56,110 bases of DNA, from NCBI RefSeq assembly GCF_000614975.1, contig NZ_BALM01000027.1, positions 1 to 56,110 on the forward strand, given 5' to 3'. Below are positions 1 through 8,423 of the stretch, one piece after another. The notes beneath the pieces were generated by a model. That model was not told where the DNA came from, did not search any database, and was given only the letters and a program-made list of their open reading frames with translations. Within the stretch, counting starts at the first letter, position 1, and every line of letters starts with the position of its first letter. The translations under genes were made by a program, and so were the position numbers. The stretch comes from Shewanella marina JCM 15074. Lineage in GTDB: Bacteria > Pseudomonadota > Gammaproteobacteria > Enterobacterales > Shewanellaceae.

Positions 1-32
1 TTTTTACTTCTCAACCCGGCTTGCCGTGCTGA

Positions 33-68
33 GGGCGCCTATAATACCTATTTCATCATTGCATGCAA
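33..68 (-). promoter_or_regulatory. Stable-RNA-type promoter reading out of the left edge
   Basis: Read on the minus strand, TTGCAT (68-63), a 16-base spacer, TATTAT (46-41) and a GC-rich discriminator AGGCGCC (40-34) resemble the stringently controlled promoters of rRNA and tRNA operons. The next 30 bases contain CTCA and TGAG arms around GGC/GCC, a possible leader hairpin. It lies just after cpoB, and in E. coli a tRNA operon follows cpoB, so an rRNA or tRNA operon just outside the window is the likely target. This is inferred, because no RNA gene is visible here. Confidence 0.45.
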
Positions 69-133
69 GTGTAAATATTGCTTTTTTGGTTGTTTGCCTG
101 AAAAACAAGCTAGGCGCCTAAATTTTAGTTAAA

Positions 134-871
134 TCATGATTTAATTGCAGCCAACTGTTGCTTGGCAATTCTTGCAGCAGCACTATTTGGGTATAGCTTA
201 ACAACTTCGTTATAGATACCTTGAGCTGCAGTTGCATCACCTGACTTTTCAGAAATCAATCCTAACTTGACTAAACTATCACCACGCTTATTCGATTTAG
301 GGAATTTTTCAACTACCGTCATAAAGGCGGACTTTGCTTTAACGAAGTCTTGCTTATTATAAAGTAGCTGCCCTAACCAATAATTGGCATTAGCTGCATA
401 GGTAGAATTGGGATACTTTTCGATAAACTGACCAAATGCTGGAATCGCTTCGTCATATTTCCGCTGTTTTAAAACAAGATTAACCGCTTGTTCATAACTT
501 GCAGTTTCGCTCAAACTGACATTCGTCACCACTGGTGCTGTAGATGTAGGGGCAACAGTAACAGCTTGCTCTGATGATTTAGCAGTGAGATTCGCAATTT
601 CATCATAAAGTTGACGTTGACGCTGTAACATCTGATTTATTTGATAGCTCTGTTGCTCAGTCAAGCCTCGTAGATCAAGTACGTCTTGTTGTAATTGATC
701 AAGTCGTTGTTGCATTTCAAACTCTGATTGCTGTTTAGCTTTCATCATTCGCTCAAGCATAGCGACTTTATCGCCTTGACTCATTGCAGACACATCTTCT
801 ACTGGCGCTGGTGCGGCAGATGCCACACCAAGATAGAATACTGTTGCAACGGCTAATACCGCTCTTTTCAT
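134..871 (-). CDS. cpoB: Cell division coordinator CpoB (YbgF), Tol-Pal system
   Basis: Periplasmic protein that links Tol-Pal outer-membrane constriction with peptidoglycan synthesis at division. The start is placed at 871, where AAGGAG precedes ATG by about eight bases. The longer reading frame beginning at 889 has no such site. The protein of about 245 residues has a signal peptide ending near ASA, a glutamine-rich coiled coil (roughly residues 35-90) and C-terminal TPR repeats (roughly 125-240), the usual CpoB order. It is the last gene of the tol operon, 24 bases after pal. Function is assigned from family and context. Confidence 0.95.
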   Translation of the reverse strand: MKRAVLAVATVFYLGVASAAPAPVEDVSAMSQGDKVAMLERMMKAKQQSEFEMQQRLDQLQQDVLDLRGLTEQQSYQINQMLQRQRQLYDEIANLTAKSSEQAVTVAPTSTAPVVTNVSLSETASYEQAVNLVLKQRKYDEAIPAFGQFIEKYPNSTYAANANYWLGQLLYNKQDFVKAKSAFMTVVEKFPKSNKRGDSLVKLGLISEKSGDATAAQGIYNEVVKLYPNSAAARIAKQQLAAIKS

Positions 872-895
872 TGATACTCTCCTTAACACTACAGA

Positions 896-1450
896 TTAGT
901 AAACTAATACTGCACGACGGTTTTTCGCAAAACCTTCAGGAGTACGTGATAAGTCGATAGGTTTCTCTTCACCGTAACTTACAATGCTCATTTGACTTGG
1001 CATCACACCCATGCCTTGTAAATATTTAGCAACGGCTTTAGCACGACGCTCACCAAGAGCAATGTTATATTCAGGTGTTCCACGCTCATCGGCATGACCT
1101 TCAATCATCACTTTTACATTTGGATGTTCAACCAAATATTCACCATGTGCTTGTAAAATTTGAGCATATGGACCTTGTACTTCACTACGGTCGAAGTCAA
1201 AGTAAATGACATGCTCTTTACGTAACTCTTGGTTCTTTAAACGTTGCTGCTCTGCTGGCGATAAAATAGGAGCAACTGAGCCAGTTTGAACACCTGACCC
1301 CGTAGTGCCATCTTGACCTTGGCCTGTTTGTGTAGAATTAGTTGATGAGCCAGATGCATCCACTTCAGATTCTGATGTCGTACTACAAGCACTCAATGCC
1401 ATAATAGGAAGTGCAACCACCATTGCTTTTAATAATTTGTTCAATTCCAT
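896..1450 (-). CDS. pal: Peptidoglycan-associated lipoprotein Pal
   Basis: Outer-membrane lipoprotein that binds peptidoglycan and is pulled by TolA/TolB during division. The start at 1450 follows AAGGAAAGAATA. The frame is open further upstream to 1495, but that would run into tolB and lacks a signal peptide. A lipobox LSAC puts the lipidated cysteine at residue 22. A Ser/Thr/Gly/Gln-rich linker follows, then an OmpA-C domain (about residues 75-184) with the peptidoglycan-binding stretch EGHADERGTPEYN. Length (184 residues) is slightly above E. coli Pal. It is co-transcribed with tolB and cpoB. Confidence 0.97.
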   Translation of the reverse strand: MELNKLLKAMVVALPIMALSACSTTSESEVDASGSSTNSTQTGQGQDGTTGSGVQTGSVAPILSPAEQQRLKNQELRKEHVIYFDFDRSEVQGPYAQILQAHGEYLVEHPNVKVMIEGHADERGTPEYNIALGERRAKAVAKYLQGMGVMPSQMSIVSYGEEKPIDLSRTPEGFAKNRRAVLVY

Positions 1451-1470
1451 TATTCTTTCCTTATTCTTGT

Positions 1471-2796
1471 TTAATTTTGTAAAAATGGAGACCAAGCTGG
1501 TGACTTCACTTCACCCTGACCTACAGGTAATCTTGCTTTAAAACGACCGTCCATCGACACTGCAGCTAATACTTGCTTACCTTGGTAAGTTGTACCGTAA
1601 ATAATCATAGTGCCATTAGGTGCAATGCTCGGAGATTCATCTAAGCGAGTTGTTGTTAGTACTTGCATAAAACGAGTTTCTAAATCCATACGAGCAATAT
1701 TAAATTTGCCATTAGTACGGTTAACAAAAACGATGCTTCGACCATCTGGAGTAATTGAGCCGCCTAGATTCCATTCACCTTCAAAAGTTAAGCGCGCAAC
1801 CTTACCCGTGGCGATATTCATCTTATAAAGCTGAGGACGACCACCGCGCTCAGAAGTAAACAGTAATGACTTACCATCAGGGAACCAACTTGGTTCAGTA
1901 TCAATGGCATAGTGATTAGTCATGCGTTTAGCCGCTTTAGTCGCAATATCGATAATATAAATTTCTGGTTGGCCATCTTTAGATAAAGTAACCGCCAACT
2001 TTTTACCATCAGGTGAAAATGAAGGAGCACCGTTAATTCCTGGATAACTGGTAATTAATTGACGTTGCTGGGTATAGATATCTTGAATGTAAATTTCAGC
2101 TTTTTTATTTTCAAAACTCACATAAGCTAATTTACGACCATCTGGCGACCAAGATGGTGACATCAAAGGCTCTGGTGAACGTAATAACATATGTTCATTA
2201 TGGCCATCATAATCAGCAATCATCAATTGAAATGGTGATTTGTCAGCATAATTAACAACCACATAAGCGATACGCGTTAAAAAGGCACCGCGAATTCCGG
2301 TTAGCTTTTGATAAACGATATCACTGATACGATGACCAAACTGTCTAAATTGATCAGCACTAATCACTGACTGGCGGCTTTCTAATAAAATATCTTGTGC
2401 CTTGGCATCATGATTTAACTGCGCTTTAACTAAATCAATGAGATCAAAGCTTACCTGATAATTACCATCAGCTAACGGCTTAACAGATCCCATTAATACT
2501 GCTTCGGCTGTTGAACCCGCCCACTGTTTAAGATCAAACTGAGCAACACTATCAATATTATGCTGTGGTAATTTATCTTGAGCGAGTGGCGAAAAGGTAC
2601 CGCTGCGGGTTAAATCAGATAAAACAACATCAGATATTTGCTCTGGCGCAGGACCAGTGCCTTGCCATACAAATGGAATAACGGCAATTGGTCTTGCAGC
2701 ATCAACCCCTTCAGTAATAACAATATCCAGCGCTGCTCTTGCAGGCATAGCAATTACGACCAAGGTCAATAACAGCCATTTTGTTAACGTTTTCAT
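1471..2796 (-). CDS. tolB: Tol-Pal system beta-propeller protein TolB
   Basis: Periplasmic partner of Pal and TolA. The 441-residue protein has a signal peptide ending at ARA (residues 1-21), an N-terminal domain (about 22-165), and a six-bladed propeller (about 185-430) seen as repeated motifs such as SPSWSPDGRKLAYVSF and APSFSPDGKKLAV. The start has a strong ribosome site (AAAGGAGTGGC before ATG). It follows tolA by nine bases and precedes pal by twenty, so it belongs to the same transcript. Length and domain order are normal. Confidence 0.97.
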   Translation of the reverse strand: MKTLTKWLLLTLVVIAMPARAALDIVITEGVDAARPIAVIPFVWQGTGPAPEQISDVVLSDLTRSGTFSPLAQDKLPQHNIDSVAQFDLKQWAGSTAEAVLMGSVKPLADGNYQVSFDLIDLVKAQLNHDAKAQDILLESRQSVISADQFRQFGHRISDIVYQKLTGIRGAFLTRIAYVVVNYADKSPFQLMIADYDGHNEHMLLRSPEPLMSPSWSPDGRKLAYVSFENKKAEIYIQDIYTQQRQLITSYPGINGAPSFSPDGKKLAVTLSKDGQPEIYIIDIATKAAKRMTNHYAIDTEPSWFPDGKSLLFTSERGGRPQLYKMNIATGKVARLTFEGEWNLGGSITPDGRSIVFVNRTNGKFNIARMDLETRFMQVLTTTRLDESPSIAPNGTMIIYGTTYQGKQVLAAVSMDGRFKARLPVGQGEVKSPAWSPFLQN

Positions 2797-2805
2797 GCCA
2801 CTCCT

Positions 2806-3770
2806 TTAGTTAAATTCAGGTTTTACCGTTAAATTGATTTCTTTTAATTTGTTATATACATCAGCATCAGGAGATACCGGTAAACGTCCTGCTTTATTAA
2901 TCGCTGCGGTAGCTGCACGGCATACCACACTATCGCCACTTAATGTACGCGTTGACGTTACAAACCCATCTTTAGCCAATCTAATATTGACTCGACAACT
3001 CTTATTGCGCATTGACTCATCGATCACTAAATTGCGCTTAATTGTCGCTTGAATCATCGCAGTATATCTTGCCACTTCACCATTAATCTGACGATTACGC
3101 GTTTGTGACAATGCAGCTTGTTCAGCCGCTAATGCGTCTTGCATTTGTTGCTCTTGTTCTTGCCTTGCTTTTTCTTCTGCTAGACGTTTACGTTCCGCTT
3201 CCGCTTTACGCTTACGTTCTTCGGCAGCTTTTTTAGCCGCAAGTTCCTCTTGTTTACGTTTTTCGGCGGCTTTTTGGGCTGCAACTTCAGCCGCTTTTTG
3301 CTCTTGCTCTTTTTGCTTACGCACTTGTTCTGCTTTTGCCGCTGCGGCTTGTTGCTGTTGCTCTTTTAACTTAGCCACTTTCGCTGCTTCGTTGGCTTTT
3401 TTAGTCGCAATTTCTTGCTGTTTACGTTGCTGCTCTAATTCGCGTATACGTTGCTGCTCACGCTGACGAGCTTTTTTAGCCTCATTAGCTTCACGCTCCA
3501 ATTGTTGCTGACGTTTTTGCTCTGCAAGTCGTTCATCACGTTGCTGTTGTTTAAACTTTTCAACTTGAGCAGCGACTTTCTGCTGATCCACCATCACGGC
3601 TTTAACGATAGGTTTTGGCGCTTCACCAGCGACGGAGCTTGAGTGGCGACTTGTGGTAATGGCTTAGGCTCTGAATCAAATTCAAAACCCACCAATAATA
3701 TACCAATGACAACCAAATGAACCGCAGCAGAAATTAACAAAGGAATTGTCATATCTGATTTAGCTTTCAC
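2806..3770 (-). pseudogene. tolA: TolA, interrupted by a single-base frameshift
   Basis: TolA spans the periplasm and couples the TolQR motor to Pal. Translation most likely starts at GTG 3770, immediately after the tolR stop, behind AAGGAGCAATAA. The first 45 codons give MKAKSDMTIPLLISAAVHL and the rest of a membrane anchor. The frame is then lost near 3625-3640 and stops at 3600. The other frame continues through EAPKPIVKAVMVDQQ, a long Lys/Gln/Ala/Glu-rich helical domain and the C-terminal Pal/colicin-binding domain ending FN. Adding one base near 3630 would restore about 321 residues. Since tolQ, tolR, tolB and pal are intact and three other genes here show the same defect, a sequence error is more likely than real decay. 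Confidence 0.9.
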
Positions 3771-4208
3771 TTATTGCTCCTTAGGTGAGTCAGTCATCAA
3801 ACCAACAGAAGGTACGCCTGCATGCTGCAGAGTCACCATTAATTGGATAACGCGATCATAAGGAATTGCTCTGTCTGCTTTCACAACGACAGGACGTTCT
3901 GGTTCTAACTGGATCAGTGCACTCACTTGCGTAGCGAGGTCTTCAAGTGTTAGTGCCTGCTTAGTTGCGGCGCCACCTGCATCTAGAAAATATTCACCTT
4001 GTGCATCAACTGACGCAATAATAGGAGGCTTGCTGTCAGCAGGTAATGCCTCAGCTGATGCCTCTGGCAAATCGACTTTCACGCCTTGTGTCACTATTGG
4101 CGCAGTTACCATAAAGATGATCAATAATACCAACATCACATCGATATAAGGTACTACGTTAATTTCAGCTACTGGGCGTCTGCGTTTACGCTGATAACCC
4201 TGTTGCAT
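3771..4208 (-). CDS. tolR: Colicin uptake/cell envelope protein TolR
   Basis: ExbD-family partner of TolQ in the proton-driven motor that energises TolA. The 145-residue protein has a short basic cytoplasmic tail (MQQGYQRKRRRP), one transmembrane helix (about 18-40) with the motor aspartate in PYIDVMLVLL at residue 23, the same position as in E. coli TolR as I recall it, and a periplasmic domain. Its ATG overlaps the tolQ stop by one base (TAATG), and the tolA GTG follows its stop directly, so the three are translationally coupled. Confidence 0.97.
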   Translation of the reverse strand: MQQGYQRKRRRPVAEINVVPYIDVMLVLLIIFMVTAPIVTQGVKVDLPEASAEALPADSKPPIIASVDAQGEYFLDAGGAATKQALTLEDLATQVSALIQLEPERPVVVKADRAIPYDRVIQLMVTLQHAGVPSVGLMTDSPKEQ

Positions 4209-4897
4209 TAGTCATTATCCTTACTTGTAAATGCTTGACGATGAAGAATACTGGTAAACTCTTCCATAAAATTAATATAAGTAAGCTCTTGTTTCTCAAC
4301 CATAGTGCAGTAACGGTTATAAGCAATTACCGCTGGAATAGCGGCAAATAAACCCATTGCAGTTGCAATCAAAGCTTCAGCAATACCGGGAGCAACCATT
4401 GCTAGAGTGGCATTTTCTACCGCACCCAATGCGATAAATGAATTCATGATGCCCCAAACAGTACCAAATAGACCAATATAAGGTGTTGTGGAACCAATTG
4501 TGGCAAGAAGTGGTAAGTTGTTTTCAAGTTTTTCAACTTCACGAGTTAAGGTCACTCGCATCGAGCGATATGTCCCGTCCATTACAGCATTAGGTGCTTT
4601 ACCGTTTAACTGAGTTAGACGAGTGTACTCTTTAAAACCATTAACAAACATGGTTTCAAGTCCAGAAGTGTTATCGCCACGCGCACTTAATTCTTGGTAA
4701 AAACGATTTAAATCGACACCTGACCAAAATTTATCTTCAAAAGCAACAGCATTAACACGGGCTGCTTTTAAGAGTTTATGACGCTGAATAATGACAGCCC
4801 AAGATAAAACGGATAATCCAAGCAGGGTTAGCATCACTAATTTAACTAACAAACTGGCTTGAAGAAATAATCCTATAAATGAAATATCAGCGTGCAC
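4208..4897 (-). CDS. tolQ: Tol-Pal system proton channel protein TolQ
   Basis: MotA/TolQ/ExbB-family inner-membrane protein that forms the ion channel with TolR. The 229 residues include three hydrophobic helices (about 13-37, 130-155 and 168-195). The second is introduced by TIGSTTPYIGLFGTVWGIM, the conserved TolQ/ExbB motif, and the third is GIAEALIATAMGLFAAIPAV. It overlaps the end of ybgC by 11 bases and the start of tolR by one. Length and topology are typical. Confidence 0.97.
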   Translation of the reverse strand: MHADISFIGLFLQASLLVKLVMLTLLGLSVLSWAVIIQRHKLLKAARVNAVAFEDKFWSGVDLNRFYQELSARGDNTSGLETMFVNGFKEYTRLTQLNGKAPNAVMDGTYRSMRVTLTREVEKLENNLPLLATIGSTTPYIGLFGTVWGIMNSFIALGAVENATLAMVAPGIAEALIATAMGLFAAIPAVIAYNRYCTMVEKQELTYINFMEEFTSILHRQAFTSKDND

Positions 4898-5285
4898 CTT
4901 GAAACTCCTGCAAAATCAACTGAGGGATAGATTTAGGTCGCATTTTGGATAATGCAACACATACAACAACAATGCTGGCTCGGCAATAACATTGACCATC
5001 AGCATCAACTAATTCTTGATCAAACACCATAGATGCACGTTTGAGTTCTTGAATTCGACTATTAACTAGCAGCTTTTGTTCAAACTTAGCGGGTTTAATA
5101 AAATCGATATCGGCTTTTTTGACCACAAAAGCAACATCTTGTTCAAGTAACGTAGCTTGCTTAATATTCATGGCATATAACCATTCACTACGAGCACGTT
5201 CAAAGAAATTAAGATAATTTGAATGATACACAACGCCACCTGCATCAGTATCTTCATAATAAATAGAAATCGGCCAAGTAAACAT
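4887..5285 (-). CDS. ybgC: Tol-Pal system-associated acyl-CoA thioesterase YbgC
   Basis: Hot-dog-fold thioesterase, first gene of the tol operon. Known YbgC proteins hydrolyse acyl-CoA or interact with acyl carrier protein. The 132-residue sequence contains YYEDTDAGGVVYHSNYLNF (about residues 9-27), with the catalytic aspartate in DTDAGG and the hot-dog helix ERARSEWL after it. The ribosome site before 5285 is weak (AGATTAAGATT). No gene lies upstream on this strand for more than 750 bases, so the operon promoter should lie between 5286 and about 5400, but I could not pick one clear set of boxes. Confidence 0.95.
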   Translation of the reverse strand: MFTWPISIYYEDTDAGGVVYHSNYLNFFERARSEWLYAMNIKQATLLEQDVAFVVKKADIDFIKPAKFEQKLLVNSRIQELKRASMVFDQELVDADGQCYCRASIVVVCVALSKMRPKSIPQLILQEFQGAR

Positions 5286-5734
5286 AATCTTAATCTTTAA
5301 ATTTGATATAAAAATAGAAGCCTACTATACCGAGCATTATCAATCTTGTGAATGATTTGGAATGGGGATTTAGCGATTCTTTTATGAAAAAAACAGCTTG
5401 GTAACTATTTTTGCAGAAGATAGCTTTTTTTTTATAATTTAACGCTATCCATCAGGCGACCACTTTGGCCTTATCTGACTTATCAGTTCAAAATATTCAA
5501 CACTTAATCATACAGAATTAGCACACGCCATTTATTTGCCGTAGCAAGTGTATATTTACCGTTTAATATTTGTACTAAATGATAAAAAGTTATAAAAATA
5601 GTCCACTTAAATATTAATTAAAATACATGTAGGATAGGCCATTGCGCCGCGTTAACAATTTAGCAACACTAAAAAGTTCAATAAAATTAGGTTTACTAAT
5701 ACTAAATTGGGTTATTCCACAAAAATAAGGATTA
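5286..5734. other. Gene-free AT-rich interval upstream of the tol operon
   Basis: No open frame with a credible start site, no repeat and no hairpin terminator was seen in this stretch. It should hold the promoter of the ybgC-tol operon on the minus strand. A CRP-like palindrome and a candidate small RNA follow at 5735-6008. Confidence 0.5.
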
Positions 5735-5756
5735 AATAGTGATCTAGATCGCTTTA
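5735..5756. promoter_or_regulatory. CRP-like operator upstream of the candidate small RNA
   Basis: The core GTGATCTAGATC (5739-5750) matches the centre and most of the left half of the E. coli CRP consensus (TGTGA-N6-TCACA). The right half reads TCGCT and is degenerate. The ten-base palindrome GATCTAGATC is perfect. It sits about 50-60 bases upstream of the start of the candidate RNA at 5790-6008, a sensible place for an activator. The match is by eye only. Confidence 0.4.
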
Positions 5757-5789
5757 CTCTGAAAGTTTCACATTAGATTTACTAATCTA

Positions 5790-6008
5790 TATCGCTAATT
5801 TTTCTTGGTTGTATAGTGTTATAACTATGCCTACAATTGCCTCGTTTTCTGGAAGTGCTTGTTTAACGACAGGTATGAAAACAAAGAACTTTTTATCGAT
5901 GTTTGATGACGTCGATTATCCCTGGTTCTTATGCTTGACTTCCTTCCTTCAATTTGTTGATTGCAATCTATTTTTTTGCAGCCCGCTTGATGAGCGGGCT
6001 TTTTTTTG
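5790..6008 (+). ncRNA. Candidate small RNA with nested hairpin and intrinsic terminator
   Basis: A plus-strand terminator (5980-6007) has no protein gene in front of it. The preceding sequence folds into a nested stem: AAGAAC (5884-5889) with GTTCTT (5925-5930), and inside it ATCGA (5895-5899) with TCGAT (5912-5916). A CRP-like site lies upstream at 5735. The open frame at 5809-6057 runs through the terminator and lacks a ribosome site, so I do not read it as a protein. The 5' end is uncertain: no clean promoter was found. It does not match Spot 42, GcvB, GlmZ, CyaR or RyhB as I remember them. A leader or attenuator without a gene is the alternative. Confidence 0.4.
5980..6007 (+). terminator. 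Rho-independent terminator of the candidate small RNA
   Basis: AGCCCGCT (5980-5987) pairs with the complementary arm ending GAGCGGGCT (to 6000), followed by eight T residues on the plus strand. There is no A-tract on its left side, so it works in the plus direction only. Confidence 0.85.
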
Positions 6009-6011
6009 CCT

Positions 6012-6035
6012 AAAAAAAACCAACATCTCTGTTGG
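6012..6035 (-). terminator. Rho-independent terminator of motY
   Basis: On the minus strand CCAAC, a six-base loop and GTTGG are followed by a run of eight T residues (the A-run at 6012-6019). It begins about 19 bases after the motY stop. Confidence 0.8.
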
Positions 6036-6053
6036 CTTTATTCTATTGGTTAA

Positions 6054-6923
6054 TTAACTATTTTTATTAATTCGAATCACTACCCTTCGGTTTTTAGCAC
6101 GTTCATCAATTTCATCATTCGTCGCAACGGGCCGTTTTTCACCATGAGCCATCGTCACAATACGCTCTTTAGGTATCCCCTTGGCAATCATAAAGTCTTT
6201 CACCGAGTGAGCACGCCCTTGAGCAACTCTTTGGTTGACGCTACGGCTGCCATAACTGTCGGTATAAGCATCCACTAGCACCAAATCCACATCTTGATCA
6301 TATGCAAGGTACTCTTGTACTCGCTTAAGTTGACGCTGCGAAATCTGAGTTAAGTCATTACCGCCTGATTCATAGTTCAATACGGTAAAGGCAATATCTT
6401 CATAGCCGTAGGGTAACAAACGTGAAAGACAGTCTTTAAAAGCATTATAATTTCGTTTGAAATTAGCCGATGATAGGCCAACGGCAACTTGTTGATTACG
6501 ATTGTACCAATCAGAGTAATAGAAAGTCGGTTGCATGCCACGCTCTAATTCATTCAACATAAACCATGCATCTTTTTTGGCGACCTCACCATTAAAGTGT
6601 TTTTTGTATTCGATATAGGTAATAGGTGTCGATGCTTTTCCTGGACGCCAGTCAGGTGATTTACTCATTAATTTTGCATTAGTGACAGCATCAGGTTTAA
6701 GCCACATATCTAATACAAAATGTAAATTAAGCTGTTTACTCGCCTCGCTAATGAATACCGCTTTGCCGTATGATGGAATATCATGTTCAAGTCGGCACTG
6801 TACTGGTGTATTTTCTGCTAAACGCCATGATGAATTATCGATAGCAGCAACATACTGTCGCATATCAGCCACGGCCGCGAATGGAAGGCTTAAGGTTGTT
6901 ATGAGTAATATTTTCTGCCACAT
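6054..6923 (-). CDS. motY: Sodium-type polar flagellar motor protein MotY
   Basis: T-ring component of the Na+-driven polar flagellar motor, which anchors the PomAB/MotAB stators around the basal body. I start it at ATG 6923, giving MWQKILLITTLSLPFAAVAD with a clear signal peptide cut after AVA. A GTG nine bases upstream is possible. The N-terminal half is the MotY-specific domain (about residues 20-155), and the C-terminal half is an OmpA-like peptidoglycan-binding domain (about 165-285, with VLVDAYTDSYGS and the helix after it). Length of about 289 residues fits the family. It is divergent from rnt, the arrangement recalled from Vibrio and Shewanella. It implies a polar flagellum encoded elsewhere. 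Confidence 0.93.
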   Translation of the reverse strand: MWQKILLITTLSLPFAAVADMRQYVAAIDNSSWRLAENTPVQCRLEHDIPSYGKAVFISEASKQLNLHFVLDMWLKPDAVTNAKLMSKSPDWRPGKASTPITYIEYKKHFNGEVAKKDAWFMLNELERGMQPTFYYSDWYNRNQQVAVGLSSANFKRNYNAFKDCLSRLLPYGYEDIAFTVLNYESGGNDLTQISQRQLKRVQEYLAYDQDVDLVLVDAYTDSYGSRSVNQRVAQGRAHSVKDFMIAKGIPKERIVTMAHGEKRPVATNDEIDERAKNRRVVIRINKNS

Positions 6924-7070
6924 AAAAGTCACTTTTAGCTATTTCAGTCCCTAGTTTCCAACTATCGGCAAAAAAAAAGAATTCTTTAGCTTAGAATTTA
7001 CGCAATCACACATGACACCTTGCCTGCATTTTTTGCATAATAGCGAGTAGAGAGATAACTAGGGATTTAT

Positions 7071-7754
7071 ATGAGCGATATTTGCGATGCACACAAACTA
7101 AAACACCGTTTCCGTGGATATTATCCAGTGGTGATTGATGTTGAAACCGCAGGCTTTAACGCTCGCACCGATGCACTTTTAGAGATTGCTGTCAGCCTCT
7201 TAAAAATGGATCAAGATGGTGATTTGGTCTTAGATAAAACCCTACACTTCAATATAGAACCATTTGAAGGGGCAAATTTAGAACCTGAAGCTTTAGCATT
7301 TACAGGCATTGACCCAACGAACCCTTTACGTGGTGCGGTATCTGAAAAAGAAGCCTTACTCGAAATTTTTAAAGAAGTTAAAAAAGGTCAAAAAGCTTCA
7401 AATTGCCATCGCAGTATAATTGTGGCTCACAATGCCGCTTTTGATCATGGTTTTGTTAGCCAAGCGATTGAACGAACAGGTATCAAGCGTTCACCATTTC
7501 ATCCGTTTGCGACCTTTGACACGGCATCATTAGCTGGTTTAGTGATTGGCCATACTGTATTAGCTAAAGCTTGTAAAATGGCAGGCATCGATTTTGATAA
7601 TAAAGAAGCACATAGTGCACTGTATGATACAGAGCGTACTGCGGAGCTATTTTGTTATATGGTCAATCGTTATAAAGCATTAGGTGGTTGGCCTTTACAC
7701 CAAGATGAAGATGAAGACGAAGATAGCCAAGTAGCGATCGCTGCTGAAGGGTAA
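7071..7754 (+). CDS. rnt: Ribonuclease T
   Basis: DEDD-family 3'-5' exoribonuclease that trims tRNA and other stable RNA ends and turns over the tRNA CCA end. The three exonuclease motifs are visible: VIDVETAGFN (Asp23, Glu25), HNAAFDHGF and HSALYDTERTAELF. The 227 residues end in an acidic tail rich in DE pairs. AGGG lies seven bases before the ATG. It is followed by a strong bidirectional terminator at 7773-7800. Confidence 0.97.
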   Translation: MSDICDAHKLKHRFRGYYPVVIDVETAGFNARTDALLEIAVSLLKMDQDGDLVLDKTLHFNIEPFEGANLEPEALAFTGIDPTNPLRGAVSEKEALLEIFKEVKKGQKASNCHRSIIVAHNAAFDHGFVSQAIERTGIKRSPFHPFATFDTASLAGLVIGHTVLAKACKMAGIDFDNKEAHSALYDTERTAELFCYMVNRYKALGGWPLHQDEDEDEDSQVAIAAEG

Positions 7755-7772
7755 TTTGAAATCAATAGTAAT

Positions 7773-7800
7773 AAAAAAGCTGCCTAAGGCAGCTTTTTTC
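7773..7800. terminator. Bidirectional terminator between rnt and the peroxiredoxin gene
   Basis: AGCTGCC (7778-7784), a three-base loop and GGCAGCT (7788-7794) are flanked by six A residues on the left and six T residues on the right, so it can serve both convergent genes. Confidence 0.9.
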
Positions 7801-7817
7801 ATTTTATTGCAGCGAGA

Positions 7818-8423
7818 TTATAGCTCGTCTGCATTTTCTGCAAGATAAGAAGCCACACCATCTGGACTTGCGTCCATACCCTTCTCACCTTTTTCCCAAC
7901 CTGCTGGACAAACGTCACCGTGCTCTTCATGGAATTGCAGTGCATCAATCATACGTAGCATTTCGTCAACATTACGACCTAGCGGTAAGTCGTTAACCAC
8001 TTGATGACGTACCATGCCTTCTTTATCAATTAGGAATGAACCACGGAATGCAACACCCGCTTCAGGATGCTCAACATCATATGCTTTACAAATTTCATGT
8101 TTAACATCAGCAACCAGTGTATATTGAACTTGGCCAATACCACCTTTGTCTACTGGCGTATTACGCCATGCATTATGGGTAAACTGTGAATCGATAGAAA
8201 CACCAATCACTTCAACACCACGCTTTTTGAACTCATCCATACGATGATCAAATGCAATCAACTCAGATGGGCAAACAAAAGTAAAATCGAGTGGGTAAAA
8301 GAAAACAACTGCAGTTTTACCTTTAATGGCAGCAGTAAGGTTAAAACTATCTACGATATCACTGTTACCTAAAACTGCTGCTGCGGTAAAATCAGGTGCT
8401 GGACGACCAACTAATACGCTCAT
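7818..8423 (-). CDS. 2-Cys peroxiredoxin (AhpC/Prx1 type)
   Basis: Thiol peroxidase that reduces hydrogen peroxide, organic peroxides and peroxynitrite. The 201-residue protein has the peroxidatic cysteine at 51 in FYPLDFTFVCPSE and the resolving cysteine at 172 in GDVCPAGW, so it is a typical 2-Cys enzyme. A GGIG stretch (near residue 96) resembles the GGLG loop of peroxide-sensitive peroxiredoxins, although the C-terminus does not end in the usual YF helix. It is probably monocistronic between a terminator and a 303-base upstream gap. I did not find a convincing OxyR site. The electron donor cannot be told from the sequence. Confidence 0.95.
   Translation of the reverse strand: MSVLVGRPAPDFTAAAVLGNSDIVDSFNLTAAIKGKTAVVFFYPLDFTFVCPSELIAFDHRMDEFKKRGVEVIGVSIDSQFTHNAWRNTPVDKGGIGQVQYTLVADVKHEICKAYDVEHPEAGVAFRGSFLIDKEGMVRHQVVNDLPLGRNVDEMLRMIDALQFHEEHGDVCPAGWEKGEKGMDASPDGVASYLAENADEL

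Noticed and set aside
5809..6057. 82-residue open frame on the plus strand (MYSVITMPTIASF...)
   Set aside because: It reads through a strong intrinsic terminator, has no ribosome site and no recognisable composition. The RNA reading of the same region is better.
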